Shown here: piece after piece, positions 24,943 through 34,044 of the stretch | Numbering within the stretch: the first letter of the stretch is position 1 | Layout of the letters: every line of letters begins with the position of its first letter | NCBI GenBank assembly: GCA_963775935.1 | Contig: CAVZKR010000002.1 | Span: 737,189 to 801,188, forward strand | Source: JBBIPA01 sp963775935 | GTDB lineage: Bacteria > Chloroflexota > Dehalococcoidia > GIF9 > UBA5629 | Direction: 5' to 3' | Length of the DNA stretch: 64,000 bases | Notes under the pieces: generated by a model | What the model was told of the DNA's origin: nothing | What the model saw: only the letters and a program-made list of their open reading frames with translations | Database searches by the model: none | Translations under genes and position numbers: made by a program

Positions 24943-25950
24943 ATGAACAGAGAATTCCGTATTTTTGGTAATTCCTTTGACCCGGCTAATTCACCTGAAA
25001 GGCTTGAGCTAAAACGTGCCTATGTTTCATATTTGCAAAACACTGCTGGCTTATCTCAACAATTCGATGACCCTTATGACTTTATAAAAAGTGACTTAGT
25101 ACCTCGCATTTCACACGAATATACTTGGGTAGGGAAAGTACCGATTGACTCCTGGCTAACGCCACATCCTAGGCTAAGTGATTTACCTCTGCTAAACGCT
25201 TATCAATGTACTGAATTTTTGGAAAAGAATGGATGCTGGGATTATAGCTTACAGACAGCAGAATTTGTAGAGAAACAGATATTTCCTAGTGCTCCGGTTA
25301 TGATTGGGGTGGATCATAGCTTAACCGGAGGACTCTTGCTTGCATTAACCAAAAAATATGACAATGTTAATGTTATCGTTGTTGATGCTCATTTTGATGT
25401 GATGAAGTTTAGTAGATCAGCTTTTAAAAGTGACGGACAACAGCAACTTTTTTACCATTGTGGTAATTTTCTCTCCTATATTTTGGAAAAAGGCACTATT
25501 CACCCAGAAAATTTGTGGATAGTAGGTGTCTCAGAAAAAGCATTCACTGCGGATAATTATCACCAGATGGATAGTATATCCCGTAACAATGCAGATGAGG
25601 CGAAAAAGTGGATTGGCAAAGGCGTTCATGTCAGGTTTAAGGAAGATATTGACATAGAAGAAATGAAATTAACGTTAAACGGGCCAACGTACATTTCTAT
25701 TGATATGGATGCTGGTAGTTTGTCTTCAATTTTTTCGGCCAGATACATGACATGTTATGGCCTACCTGTTGAAAAGTTCCTTAGTCTTTTATCAGGATTA
25801 GCCCTCTCTATTAGAGCAGCTAGTGTGCCCATCTTAGGACTAGATATTATGGAAACTGATATCCACCTGCTCGAGGTTACAGACAGGACACCTTTTCAGG
25901 ATAATACACAACGAATTGTAAGAGAGATCTTTAAATTGTTTTTAGAATAG
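24943..25950 (+). CDS. Arginase/agmatinase-fold protein (divergent ureohydrolase)
   Basis: 335 residues with the ureohydrolase metal motifs in order but altered: GVDHSLTGG where GGDHS is usual (near 122), VVDAHFDVM matching DAHxD (near 145), and ISIDMDAGSL where SxDxDxxDP is usual (near 250). The metal-binding His and Asp residues are retained, while the Gly and the terminal Asp-Pro are changed. The substrate could be arginine, agmatine, formiminoglutamate or something else. No polyamine or arginine genes are adjacent. Weak Shine-Dalgarno. Confidence 0.7.
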   Translation: MNREFRIFGNSFDPANSPERLELKRAYVSYLQNTAGLSQQFDDPYDFIKSDLVPRISHEYTWVGKVPIDSWLTPHPRLSDLPLLNAYQCTEFLEKNGCWDYSLQTAEFVEKQIFPSAPVMIGVDHSLTGGLLLALTKKYDNVNVIVVDAHFDVMKFSRSAFKSDGQQQLFYHCGNFLSYILEKGTIHPENLWIVGVSEKAFTADNYHQMDSISRNNADEAKKWIGKGVHVRFKEDIDIEEMKLTLNGPTYISIDMDAGSLSSIFSARYMTCYGLPVEKFLSLLSGLALSIRAASVPILGLDIMETDIHLLEVTDRTPFQDNTQRIVREIFKLFLE

Positions 25951-25961
25951 AGGAAAGCTTA

Positions 25962-26243
25962 TTAACTTATTCTCTCATATACTAATTCAACGATATCTTT
26001 CACCCGTTTCTTTTCTTAAGCGGGCAATATACTTTGATATGCTTCTTTGCAGTAAGGGCAGGCTGTAATTAATAAATCAACTCCTGTCTCTTTAAACTCT
26101 TTCAGCCGGTCTTCCGTGATCTATTTAGAAAACTCCGGGAAAGCTTTGTCGGCGCCACCGCCTCCAGCGCCACAGCAGTAGGAATCCCCCTTATTTCTGT
26201 TCATTTCAACCAGCTCTATTCACTTCAAAAAGGATAATACCTT
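25962..26243 (-). pseudogene. C-terminal remnant of a CCG-domain Fe-S protein
   Basis: On the minus strand the frame reads IELVEMNRNKGDSYCCGAGG, then KAFPEFSK, ITEDRLKEFKETGVDLLITA and CPYCKEAY, ending in a TAA at 25,962. This closely follows the C-terminus of the intact CCG protein at 37,732-38,892. At least three in-frame stops interrupt it (after FLK, FSK and LPA). The N-terminal three quarters are gone. Confidence 0.8.
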
Positions 26244-26316
26244 ATTATAGCTAATCTAGTATCTTAATGCTTTGAAATATATGTAAAGGGTTGATTTGCC
26301 TGCTTTTGTGGGACTT

Positions 26317-27540
26317 TTATTCAGTTGTGATACTACCTTCAGCCAAATGGTCTGCAATCTCATCATCGGTCATCCCCAGCAGTTCCTTAAATACGTAGGC
26401 ATTATGTTCGCCGAGACATGGGGAAGGTATATTTATTTCTCGAGGTGTCTTTGATAGAACAAAGCCAGCCTGTTGCTGATAAGCTGGATTCCCCATCTCT
26501 GGATGGTTTAGCCGCACGTAAAACTGACGGTGCTTCAATTGTATATCTTCAAACAAGTCTGAGCTTTTCTCTACCATACTAGCGCATACCCCACCAGCTT
26601 GCATAATAGTTTCTACTTGTTCAGTGGTATGATTAATTGTCCAATTAGCTATAAGCGTATCAAGTTCGTCCTCATTTTTCTTCCTGTTAACAAGCGTGTT
26701 GAATTTTTTTAGTCTTGTCCAACTTGGATTGCCTATAGTTTCACAGAAAGACCGCCACTGTTTATCGTTAAATACGGCTATGGCCACCCAGCGGTCATCT
26801 CCCTTGCAGGGATAAATGCCATGAGGAGCAGCATAGGAAAGGCGGTTTCCACTGCGACCAGCTATCCGACCATTTACTATAAAGTCCATGATAAGTGGAG
26901 CAATGGTGTAGATATATGTCTCAAGCTGTGATTGTTCTATCCACTGTCCTTTGCCTGTTCTTCGACGATAGTCAAGCGCTGCAATTAAAGCCGTTGCGCA
27001 AAATCGTTGGCAAATGTAATCAGTATATGCACCATACGGTGGTGATGGCATGCGATCAGCCCAGCCACTAATCTCTCCAATGCCAGCTACGGCCGCTAGC
27101 TGCATTCCCAAGCCTGAATACTGGGCAAAGGGGCCTGATTGACCTTGCATTGAAGTACTGAGGTATATAATGTCAGGTTTGATTTTACTCACGCTCTCAT
27201 AATCCAGCCCCCACTTTTTCATAATGCCAGGTCGGAAGGATTCCGTTACTATGTCTGCCCACTTGATGAGTTTCCACGCAATCTCTCGACCTTTCACATG
27301 GTTCAGATTAAGACTGACACTATACTTGTTGGCGTTGTACTTTCCAAAGAACATGCTTCCATTTAAGCTTGGTCTGTTTTCTGCGAAAGGACCTACTCCT
27401 CTTATTAGATCGAAATTTGTGTGAGACTCCACTTTTACCACGGTTGCACCGTGGTCAGCTAAATATTTCGAAGTCTGAGGACCAACAACAACCCAAGCGA
27501 ACTCAGCAATTTTTATGCCTTTAAATACTTTTACTGACAT
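26317..27540 (-). CDS. CaiB/BaiF family (type III) CoA-transferase
   Basis: 407 residues. The family N-terminus is clear (GIKIAEFAWVVVGPQTSKYL, then LADHGATVVKVES), as are SFRPGIMKKWGLDYE and the PPYGAYTDYI segment, whose Asp sits 14 residues before the conserved AL of ALDYRRRTGKGQ, the place of the catalytic aspartate. Such enzymes move CoA between acyl-CoA and free acids, here probably activating a carboxylic acid for degradation. It lies 37 bp downstream of a second CoA-transferase on the same strand; the pair may form a heteromer. Confidence 0.88.
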   Translation of the reverse strand: MSVKVFKGIKIAEFAWVVVGPQTSKYLADHGATVVKVESHTNFDLIRGVGPFAENRPSLNGSMFFGKYNANKYSVSLNLNHVKGREIAWKLIKWADIVTESFRPGIMKKWGLDYESVSKIKPDIIYLSTSMQGQSGPFAQYSGLGMQLAAVAGIGEISGWADRMPSPPYGAYTDYICQRFCATALIAALDYRRRTGKGQWIEQSQLETYIYTIAPLIMDFIVNGRIAGRSGNRLSYAAPHGIYPCKGDDRWVAIAVFNDKQWRSFCETIGNPSWTRLKKFNTLVNRKKNEDELDTLIANWTINHTTEQVETIMQAGGVCASMVEKSSDLFEDIQLKHRQFYVRLNHPEMGNPAYQQQAGFVLSKTPREINIPSPCLGEHNAYVFKELLGMTDDEIADHLAEGSITTE

Positions 27541-27577
27541 TTCTGTACCTTCTCATTACCTACAGCACATATTTACG

Positions 27578-28849
27578 TTAAATAATCATGGCTTGCCTCA
27601 GTAGCACTAAGTCTTCCCTAGTAACCCCCAATTCTTCTTGATAAATCTCAATGTTATGTTCCCCGATAAGCGGTGCAAGATGTCGATATTCTATAGGAGT
27701 CTCAGTAAGCTTAACGAAAGGTCCACAGTAAGTCAGGATATCCCCTAGTTCCAGGTGCTTCACTGGAACCCAAAAATCACGAGCCCGAAGTTGCTTATCT
27801 TGCCAGATATCCTTAGTAGTGTATAAAGGACCGATCAATAAGTGCCTCTTGAGTGCTCCTTCCTCATATAATTCCATCTTGGTCTTTTTGATTAGAAATT
27901 CTCCAAGGACCTTCTCAACTCGGTCCACCAAATCTTGGGTTATCTTCGATTCATCATAGTCTTTTACCCAATCCATTTCCTTTAGCCACTGCGCAGCCAT
28001 ACCCTCTTCATCCATCCATCTCACGAGACTCTTCATATTGCTTACAAAAGGTTCGATACCGCCACCGGGTACGATTACAACATAGCCGTCCTTACATCTC
28101 CAGACTACATTGAACTGAATATGACTAATGCTCGTCTGTAAACTGTGTCCTACCCTAGTAATCTCAATCTTATTCAAATCCCACATCTCTGGGGTCTGAA
28201 AGCAGCATGCGATTACGCATTCCTGTATTGAAATGTCAACGTGCTGTCCTTCTCCGGTAATACAGCGGTGCCAAAGCGCTGACATTGTACCGGAAGCCGC
28301 TTCTGCTCCGGCATGGAGAGAAGCTTGAGGGAAACTAATCCAGATCGGAGGACGGTCAGGGTCGCCACATATATAGAGATAGCCGCCACTTGCCCAAGCG
28401 GTTAAATCGCTTCCTTTATAATGCGCCTTCGGTCCAGTCTGTCCAAATGGAGTTATCGAAGTTAAGACGATGTCAGACTTTATTTTACTGAGTTCATCGT
28501 AGCCCAAGCCTATTTGATCCATATAGTCCGGCTCAAACGACTCTATCACGGCATCAGCAGTTAGCACCAGCCTCTTAAATATCTCCTGCCCATCAACTTT
28601 ATTTATGTCTAATGTTATGCCTCTCTTATTAATATTATAGGCGAACCAGAAGAGACTCTTCTCAGGGTCAGGCAAATCTTTATAGAAGGGTGCAATACGT
28701 GAGGGACTGCCGCCTGGAGGCTCAATCTTAATAACATCAGCTCCAAGGTCACCAAGTATCCTAGCTCCAATCATACAACCGCCTTCAGTCAGATCCAGGA
28801 TACGATAGGGACTGAGAGTTGCATTACATTTTCGATGATTACTCATCAA
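27578..28849 (-). CDS. CaiB/BaiF family CoA-transferase lacking the usual catalytic Asp
   Basis: 423 residues with the same fold: ILDLTEGGCMIGARILGDLG, ADVIKIEPPGGSP, SFEPDYMDQIGLGYDEL and ALWHRCITGEGQHVDISIQE. Counting 14 residues back from the conserved AL gives Ser (in QASLHAGAE), not Asp as in its neighbour. It may therefore be a non-catalytic partner of the downstream CoA-transferase or use different chemistry. The two genes are probably transcribed together with this one first. Confidence 0.83.
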   Translation of the reverse strand: MMSNHRKCNATLSPYRILDLTEGGCMIGARILGDLGADVIKIEPPGGSPSRIAPFYKDLPDPEKSLFWFAYNINKRGITLDINKVDGQEIFKRLVLTADAVIESFEPDYMDQIGLGYDELSKIKSDIVLTSITPFGQTGPKAHYKGSDLTAWASGGYLYICGDPDRPPIWISFPQASLHAGAEAASGTMSALWHRCITGEGQHVDISIQECVIACCFQTPEMWDLNKIEITRVGHSLQTSISHIQFNVVWRCKDGYVVIVPGGGIEPFVSNMKSLVRWMDEEGMAAQWLKEMDWVKDYDESKITQDLVDRVEKVLGEFLIKKTKMELYEEGALKRHLLIGPLYTTKDIWQDKQLRARDFWVPVKHLELGDILTYCGPFVKLTETPIEYRHLAPLIGEHNIEIYQEELGVTREDLVLLRQAMII

Positions 28850-29139
28850 ACTACCCCGGTTGTCCAGCCATTGACTTTTTATAGTAGTTCTCGTTCAAAT
28901 GTTGGTTATTTTTCAACTCACTTGGGAAAAACCTATAACACTATTCTCCTATATAACTGTATTTCTCATCATGTGTTCTTTCTGGTCAATTGTTAATGCT
29001 TACTTCACATTTATTTCATAAGCTGGGGTTTGACCTGCTCCCAATAGTTATACTGAACATCCTTTCTGAAGCGAATTATACCAGATCATCTTAACCCTGC
29101 CTACCAATTTATCGAGTTACAACCTAAATTCTAGCTGCG

Positions 29140-30568
29140 TTACTCAAGTAACTTTGTCCACTTTTTCTTTGTCTTCATAATAAGTTCTTCGCTGCTTTTC
29201 AGTACAGGAGGGAATTCCTTAATCCAGCTGTATGGTTTACATGCATTGACTATTGCAGCTGAGCCGGTAAGTTCACCGCGCTTTCGCTTATCAGGCGGTA
29301 TTAAGGGATCTTTTATGAGAGTGTGTACCTCTCTTAGAATGTCAATTCCGATAGCTGGATCGCACCTTGTTCCTATAGCCCAGAGAACCTCCGAAATATT
29401 GGACGGGTCTATATCTGTCGTCAACTATTATAATAAATCTGAACAGTGCACGACCTGTAGCACTAGCAGCTATAGCTGCATCTTTTACGTGCCCGGCGAA
29501 CTGTTGCTTAATGGATATTATTGGTATCGATAGTCCTGTATCATCGGTTATCCAAACTCCTTTAATACCCGGTACTAGTTTTTCCATTTCCTGCCACATC
29601 ATCGCTGCTCTACCGATATATCTTCCGCCCCAGTACATCGGCCACAGTCTATAGGGTGGATCGCCTAGCATTATGGGATCATTTCTGTGAAGAACAGCCT
29701 TGACCCTAAACGCAGCACGCGGCTCTGCTATGCCTGCATAGTAGCCTGTGAATTCTCCGAAAGGTCCTTCAACTACTGAATCAACTTCAGGCGGTACCAC
29801 TTCGCCTTCGAGGACGATTTCGGCTGTAGCTGGAATCGGCAAGTCGGTTGTTTCTCCCCGTACGACCTGGACAGGCTTCTGTCTGAGCCATCCAGCATAA
29901 TCGTATTCAGAGACGCCCCATGGTAAAGACATACCTCCTACAAAATACAAAGTGGGATCCTGCCCACAGACAACAGCTACTGGACAAGCTAATCCCTTGG
30001 CCCAATACTTCCGCATCATTAGGTAACCATGGTGATTCTCATCTATCTGCATAGTAGCTGTGGTTTTATCATGAATCTGAACCCTGTATGATCCTAAATT
30101 TACCCAGCCTTCTTCTAAGTCGCGTGTTATAACAAGGTCTCCTGTGCCAATGTACCTTCCCCCGTCGAGCTCATGCCACTTGGGTGTAGGAAACTCGAAG
30201 AGGTCAACATCCTTCCCAGTATGAACATTTTCTTTGACTGGCCCCGTGTTGACCTCTACAGGTTGTATTGGCTTGAATCCCCCTTTAGTCTTTTCCCTGT
30301 ATGCTTGAACGAGGTCGACCCCTGTCTTCTCTTCAGGCAATCCCAGAGCCATACAAACTCTTTTGTGTGAAGCAACAAGATTAGTAACAATTCGATATCC
30401 AGCTTTATACCCTTTAACCCTATCAAATAAAAGCAAGGGTGCGCCAGGTTTTGACATGAGTTCTGTTATAGTCCCTATTTCCAAATCCCAGTCTGCATTC
30501 TCAAATAGCCTGCACTCACCTATTTCTTTAACCTTATCTACATATTGTCTCAAATCCTCAAATATCAC
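29140..30568 (-). pseudogene. UbiD-family decarboxylase with a frameshift
   Basis: Two frames make one UbiD-like protein of about 490 residues. The first (30,568-29,342) has KWHELDGGRYIGTGDLVITR, GVSEYDYAGWLRQKPVQVV, LPIPATAEIVLEGE and EGPFGEFTGYYAG, the prenylated-FMN and metal site region. It reaches FIIIVDD, then a single extra base (complement of 29,416) throws it out of frame. The second (to 29,140) resumes as DIDPSNISEVLWAIGTRCDP and ends normally. An intact paralogue is at 41,887. Either a recent pseudogene or a sequencing error. Confidence 0.82.
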
Positions 30569-30589
30569 GTTTCGCCTCCTTTTATATAG

Positions 30590-32138
30590 GAAAGGCTGTT
30601 GAATTTTTACAAGGCCTTTTTTTTAGCTTTAAAAATTCGACCTTTCAATCCTCATTTTTAGTTTTCACCCCCCCCCAAGCTACGTATGATACAATTGGCC
30701 AAATAGCTTTGAGGTCAATAGCATGAAAACAGATAATCAACTTACCTTCACTACCTACGAGGCTTCCCTTAAACTTAACCCCAATAATCCCATCAAAATC
30801 ATTTTCGACAATATCGAATGGTCTTTTATCCATCCTCTGGTCAAGAAGAAATACAAACATTCACATCATGGAGCAGATGGCTATGACCCTATCTCCTTGC
30901 TCAAGGCGCAGCTTCTTATCTATCTTGGTGAAGTGAGCTCTGATAGGAAGCTGGCTGCTGCCCTTCGCTACAATGCCAGACTTTGTCTCCTTTGTGGTTT
31001 TAATTTCCTCAAGACACCTTCCAGTGGCACTTTCACACGCTTCCGTGGCCGACTTGATGAGGAAATTTTCTACGAAATTCTTCATCGCCTCATTGCTCAA
31101 GCCATAGTCCTCAAAGTGATTCATGGCGGTGATACCGCTATAGATTCCACCCACCTTTGGGCCTACTCTAACAAATTCGGTAAAAAAACCTACTCATGTA
31201 AAGGAAGATGCCATTGCCCACCAAGATTACTACGACTCCGACGCCAAATCGCAGTTGCCTCTGGATGTCAGGGTAACTCCCGCCAATGAAGCTGACTCAC
31301 CTCAGGCTAAACCTTTGCTCACAGGAGCTAAGGATAAACACCCCGGGATCAAGATAAATTCAGCATCGATGGATGCTGTCTACGATAACCAGGAGATTTA
31401 TCGTTTCGCTATCGAAGATATAGGTGCAAGTCCTATCATTGCCTTAAACCCCAGAGGCAAAGTAGAATCCATCACCTCGAGCTCACTTTATCTCACAGAT
31501 GATGGAAGCTACACTTGTTTTGCCGGTTTTAAGGTGGTGTATTGGGGCAGAGAAGAAAAGCGTGGCCGACTTAAGTTTCGCTGCCCTCAGGCTTTAGGAA
31601 AGTGTCAATGCCTGTTTCGCTCTGAGTGTTCCCAATCTTCCTACGGCAGAACTTTTTATCTCTACCCAGATCGAGATTACCGTTTGATAGGTCCCATTCC
31701 CAGAGGCAGCAACTCTTGGCAAGAAAAGTACAATGCTCGTACCAGTGTGGAGAGGGCCTACTCTGAGGGAAAGGACAGCCACCGACTTGATAATCTCAGG
31801 GGAAGAGGCTTGGCTAAGGTCGAAATTCATAATTACCTTGCTCTCTCTGCTCAAGTGATAAAGCGTATCGGGACCACCATAACGGAGAGGCTTCGTAAAT
31901 CCAAGCCTGTGCTCTGTCCAATATGAGCTTGAACAATTTGAGACGCATGGACAACAATCTCAAAGCCAGAGGGATAGGTTTGCCTCTAATAGCTGATTAT
32001 GCTGTTGTTAAGGTGCTAAAATCCTTTGCTAAAGGAGTTTAAGCTAATGTAAACCACTTATTTTTCTAAACCTTAGTTTTAGAAACCCCAGAAAAATTTT
32101 CATGACATTTTGATCGTTTATTTTTTCAACACCCTCTA
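30590..32138 (+). mobile_element. IS1182-like insertion sequence, defective
   Basis: Ends GGCTGTTGAATTTTT (from 30,594) and, on the other strand, GGGTGTTGAAAAAAT (from 32,134) form a terminal inverted repeat, and TATAGG-like sequence lies at both edges. The element carries one broken transposase. A C9 run lies at about 30,668. Boundaries are uncertain by a few bases. Confidence 0.65.
30723..31926 (+). pseudogene. IS1182-type transposase, frameshifted and internally deleted
   Basis: The first frame (30,723-31,289) encodes the DUF772 N-terminal domain (ISLLKAQLLIYLGEVSSDRK) and the start of the DDE core (HGGDTAIDSTHLWAY, CKGRCHCP). At about 31,215-31,222 reading must shift +1 to continue as QDYYDSDAKSQLPLDVRVTP. 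The region expected between DAK and LPLDV is missing. The rest includes SMDAVYDNQEIY and TSVERAYSEGKDSHRLDN with the Glu. Two lesions, so inactive. Confidence 0.8.
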
Positions 32139-32345
32139 TAGGAGTCTGTTTAGTTTCCTTTAGGGCTTCTTTTCAGCTACGAAATTTTGGTTTTTCAGCC
32201 TTTCTTTTTATCTTCACCCTCTGGCTACGTGATAGAATTGTCGGGAGATTAAAAGTATGAAAAAAGTCATTCAGCTCACGTTTATTACTTATGAAGCTTC
32301 TCTTAAACTTAAGCCTAATTGGCCTATACGATTTATTAGTTTTCC
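32139..32345 (+). mobile_element. Left-end remnant of a second IS1182-like element
   Basis: The 5' flank resembles that of the element ending just before it, and ATG 32,257 begins MKKVIQLTFITYEASLKLKP, clearly homologous to MKTDNQLTFTTYEASLKLNP at 30,723. The similarity stops after about 30 codons. It is a truncated relative adjacent to the defective copy. Confidence 0.7.
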
Positions 32346-32837
32346 TGTCACATACTTAGACTTCGTTCTTCGTGCTTGCTTATAAATGTATATTTTTATA
32401 GTCATACAAAAAGTGTTAACTGTCAACGCAATTAATTATCAGGACTATTCTGTTTAGGTTGGATAATAATTATAATAATTATGGTTGCTTTAATATCCTT
32501 GCTTGTTGTACATGTTCTATCTCTTTTTTTACTTACTGCTGTTCTTTTGGATGAGGGAGTGAACATTTCATAGCGAGTTATGAGTATGTCCTCGTCTGAA
32601 TTTTAGGAATATTTTTATGAGGTAAAAACATTCCTAAAACAGTCAAGAATACGATTGTGGTGATAAGGAATCAATTTGTTGATAATTTGGCGATAATACG
32701 CAGAGGATAAATTAGATTGCTAAATTCTTATTAAAAGACAAAATTTGCCTGCACCGCTGGTGAAAAGTAGTACATTATTAATCTTGATCACTATAAGTGG
32801 GGGAATGATACACCTTGTTATTTTACTGAGTGACAAT
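32346..32837. other. AT-rich gap without genes
   Basis: 492 bp between the IS remnant and the next transposase. I see no coding frame with a start signal, tRNA or convincing hairpin with a U-run. Confidence 0.5.
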
Positions 32838-33689
32838 TTATTCACAAATACTAAGCGATTTACTTGGATGGGCTAAGCGCAAGCTAGCAGGAAACATAAC
32901 GCCGGCCTTCTCTGCTGGTGTTATAGCACCCATTGTTAAATCCGAAATGAAGAAATTATAGTGAATTGACCAACCATCGAGTAAAAGTACAGCAGTAGAT
33001 AACTTTCTTAGTTTCCGCATTACCTTTTTGCGGTTTTCAAGCATGTTACGAACTCTTTTAACGATGTCAATTGATTGACTTGTGCCAGCCTTTTTAACCT
33101 GTAGGTGTTTCGTATCGGCCCCAAAAACGAGCTCGATAGCATCAATATATGCAGCCAATTTATTAGTAATAACTACCTTTGGCGGTTTGTTAACTTTATT
33201 AACTCCCTTTGTTAGTAATATTTTAGCATCATTAGTTGTGCGTGACATGGACATATGTGTACTTAAAAGGAAATGATTTTTATAGTCCATAAGATCCCAG
33301 ATCCACATTTTCCCCCCATCTATCTTGAGTGAGGTTTCGCTAGCAATCCAGATATCTCCAGCCTCTATCTTCACTTTATTGTATTCTTTAAGAGCTGACT
33401 TGGAAAATTGCATCAGCCAGTTATATAACGTAGATTCAGATGGTTTATAACCATATTGTTGGAGAAAGTGCCAGCGAATTGAATTCAACGACATGCCATC
33501 GTAATACATGTTCAAAGCCAGTGCTATATAAATTGTGAGAGTTTTCATCTTTGGCAATTTATTAGTATTAGTGAATTTTCGTTGGCACTGATTACACCAC
33601 CAGCGTTGTAGGTTTTTGTATTTACCGAACTTGACGACATATCTACTCGAGCCACAATGCTTACACTTTTGCACGATATCATTGTTCAT
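32838..33689 (-). CDS. IS6/IS240-like transposase with substituted DDE residues
   Basis: A 283-residue intact frame. There is an N-terminal zinc ribbon (CKHCGSSRYVVKFGK, WCNQCQRKF), then the catalytic-domain layout of the family. At the usual first Asp (ADET) it has ASET, at the second (TDKL) it has TNKL, and in place of the NEIERxHG motif it has SIDIVKRVRN, so no canonical triad remains. The following VMRKLRKLSTAVLLLDGWSI and NFF are conserved. This could be a dead copy or a host-adopted protein. A GGGGG-containing ribosome-binding region precedes the ATG. Confidence 0.7.
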   Translation of the reverse strand: MNNDIVQKCKHCGSSRYVVKFGKYKNLQRWWCNQCQRKFTNTNKLPKMKTLTIYIALALNMYYDGMSLNSIRWHFLQQYGYKPSESTLYNWLMQFSKSALKEYNKVKIEAGDIWIASETSLKIDGGKMWIWDLMDYKNHFLLSTHMSMSRTTNDAKILLTKGVNKVNKPPKVVITNKLAAYIDAIELVFGADTKHLQVKKAGTSQSIDIVKRVRNMLENRKKVMRKLRKLSTAVLLLDGWSIHYNFFISDLTMGAITPAEKAGVMFPASLRLAHPSKSLSICE

Positions 33690-34044
33690 CCCACAAAAGC
33701 CCCCCTTGACCTCATCCTTAGCTTTATAGCTATTTCAGGATAATTATACCAAATTAGAATAATGGTTCAAACCACAAGAAATTATCAACCATTTCTTATG
33801 GATAAGACTTGACAAATAGATTGATAAAGGTAAGAGTGCATGATTTAATTCCAACTAGTTAAGTCAATCAAAATTATAATACAGCATTTAAAATTTTGTC
33901 AGTATATGAACAAACAGTTCATTTTAAAACAATGGGATTACTGTTCTAGGCAAATATACAGGATATATGGTCAACATCTATCGAAGAGTGGATAGATGCC
34001 AGCTACAAAAATAATATACAACGTAAGGAGAGTAGAAGGTTGCC
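33690..34044. other. Intergenic region upstream of the redox operon
   Basis: 355 bp of AT-rich sequence. Apart from the palindrome at 33,975-33,998 and a TATAAT-like box near 33,880 without a clear -35, nothing is recognised. Confidence 0.4.
33975..33998. promoter_or_regulatory. Operator candidate before the FrdA-like operon
   Basis: Perfect inverted repeat CATCTATC-N8-GATAGATG, 46 bp upstream of the flavoprotein ATG. The spacing suits a dimeric regulator or an mRNA leader hairpin. Confidence 0.4.

Noticed and set aside
30861..31154. Minus-strand frame of 97 codons within the IS1182-like transposase
   Set aside because: It is a shadow frame of the transposase, without its own signals or motifs.
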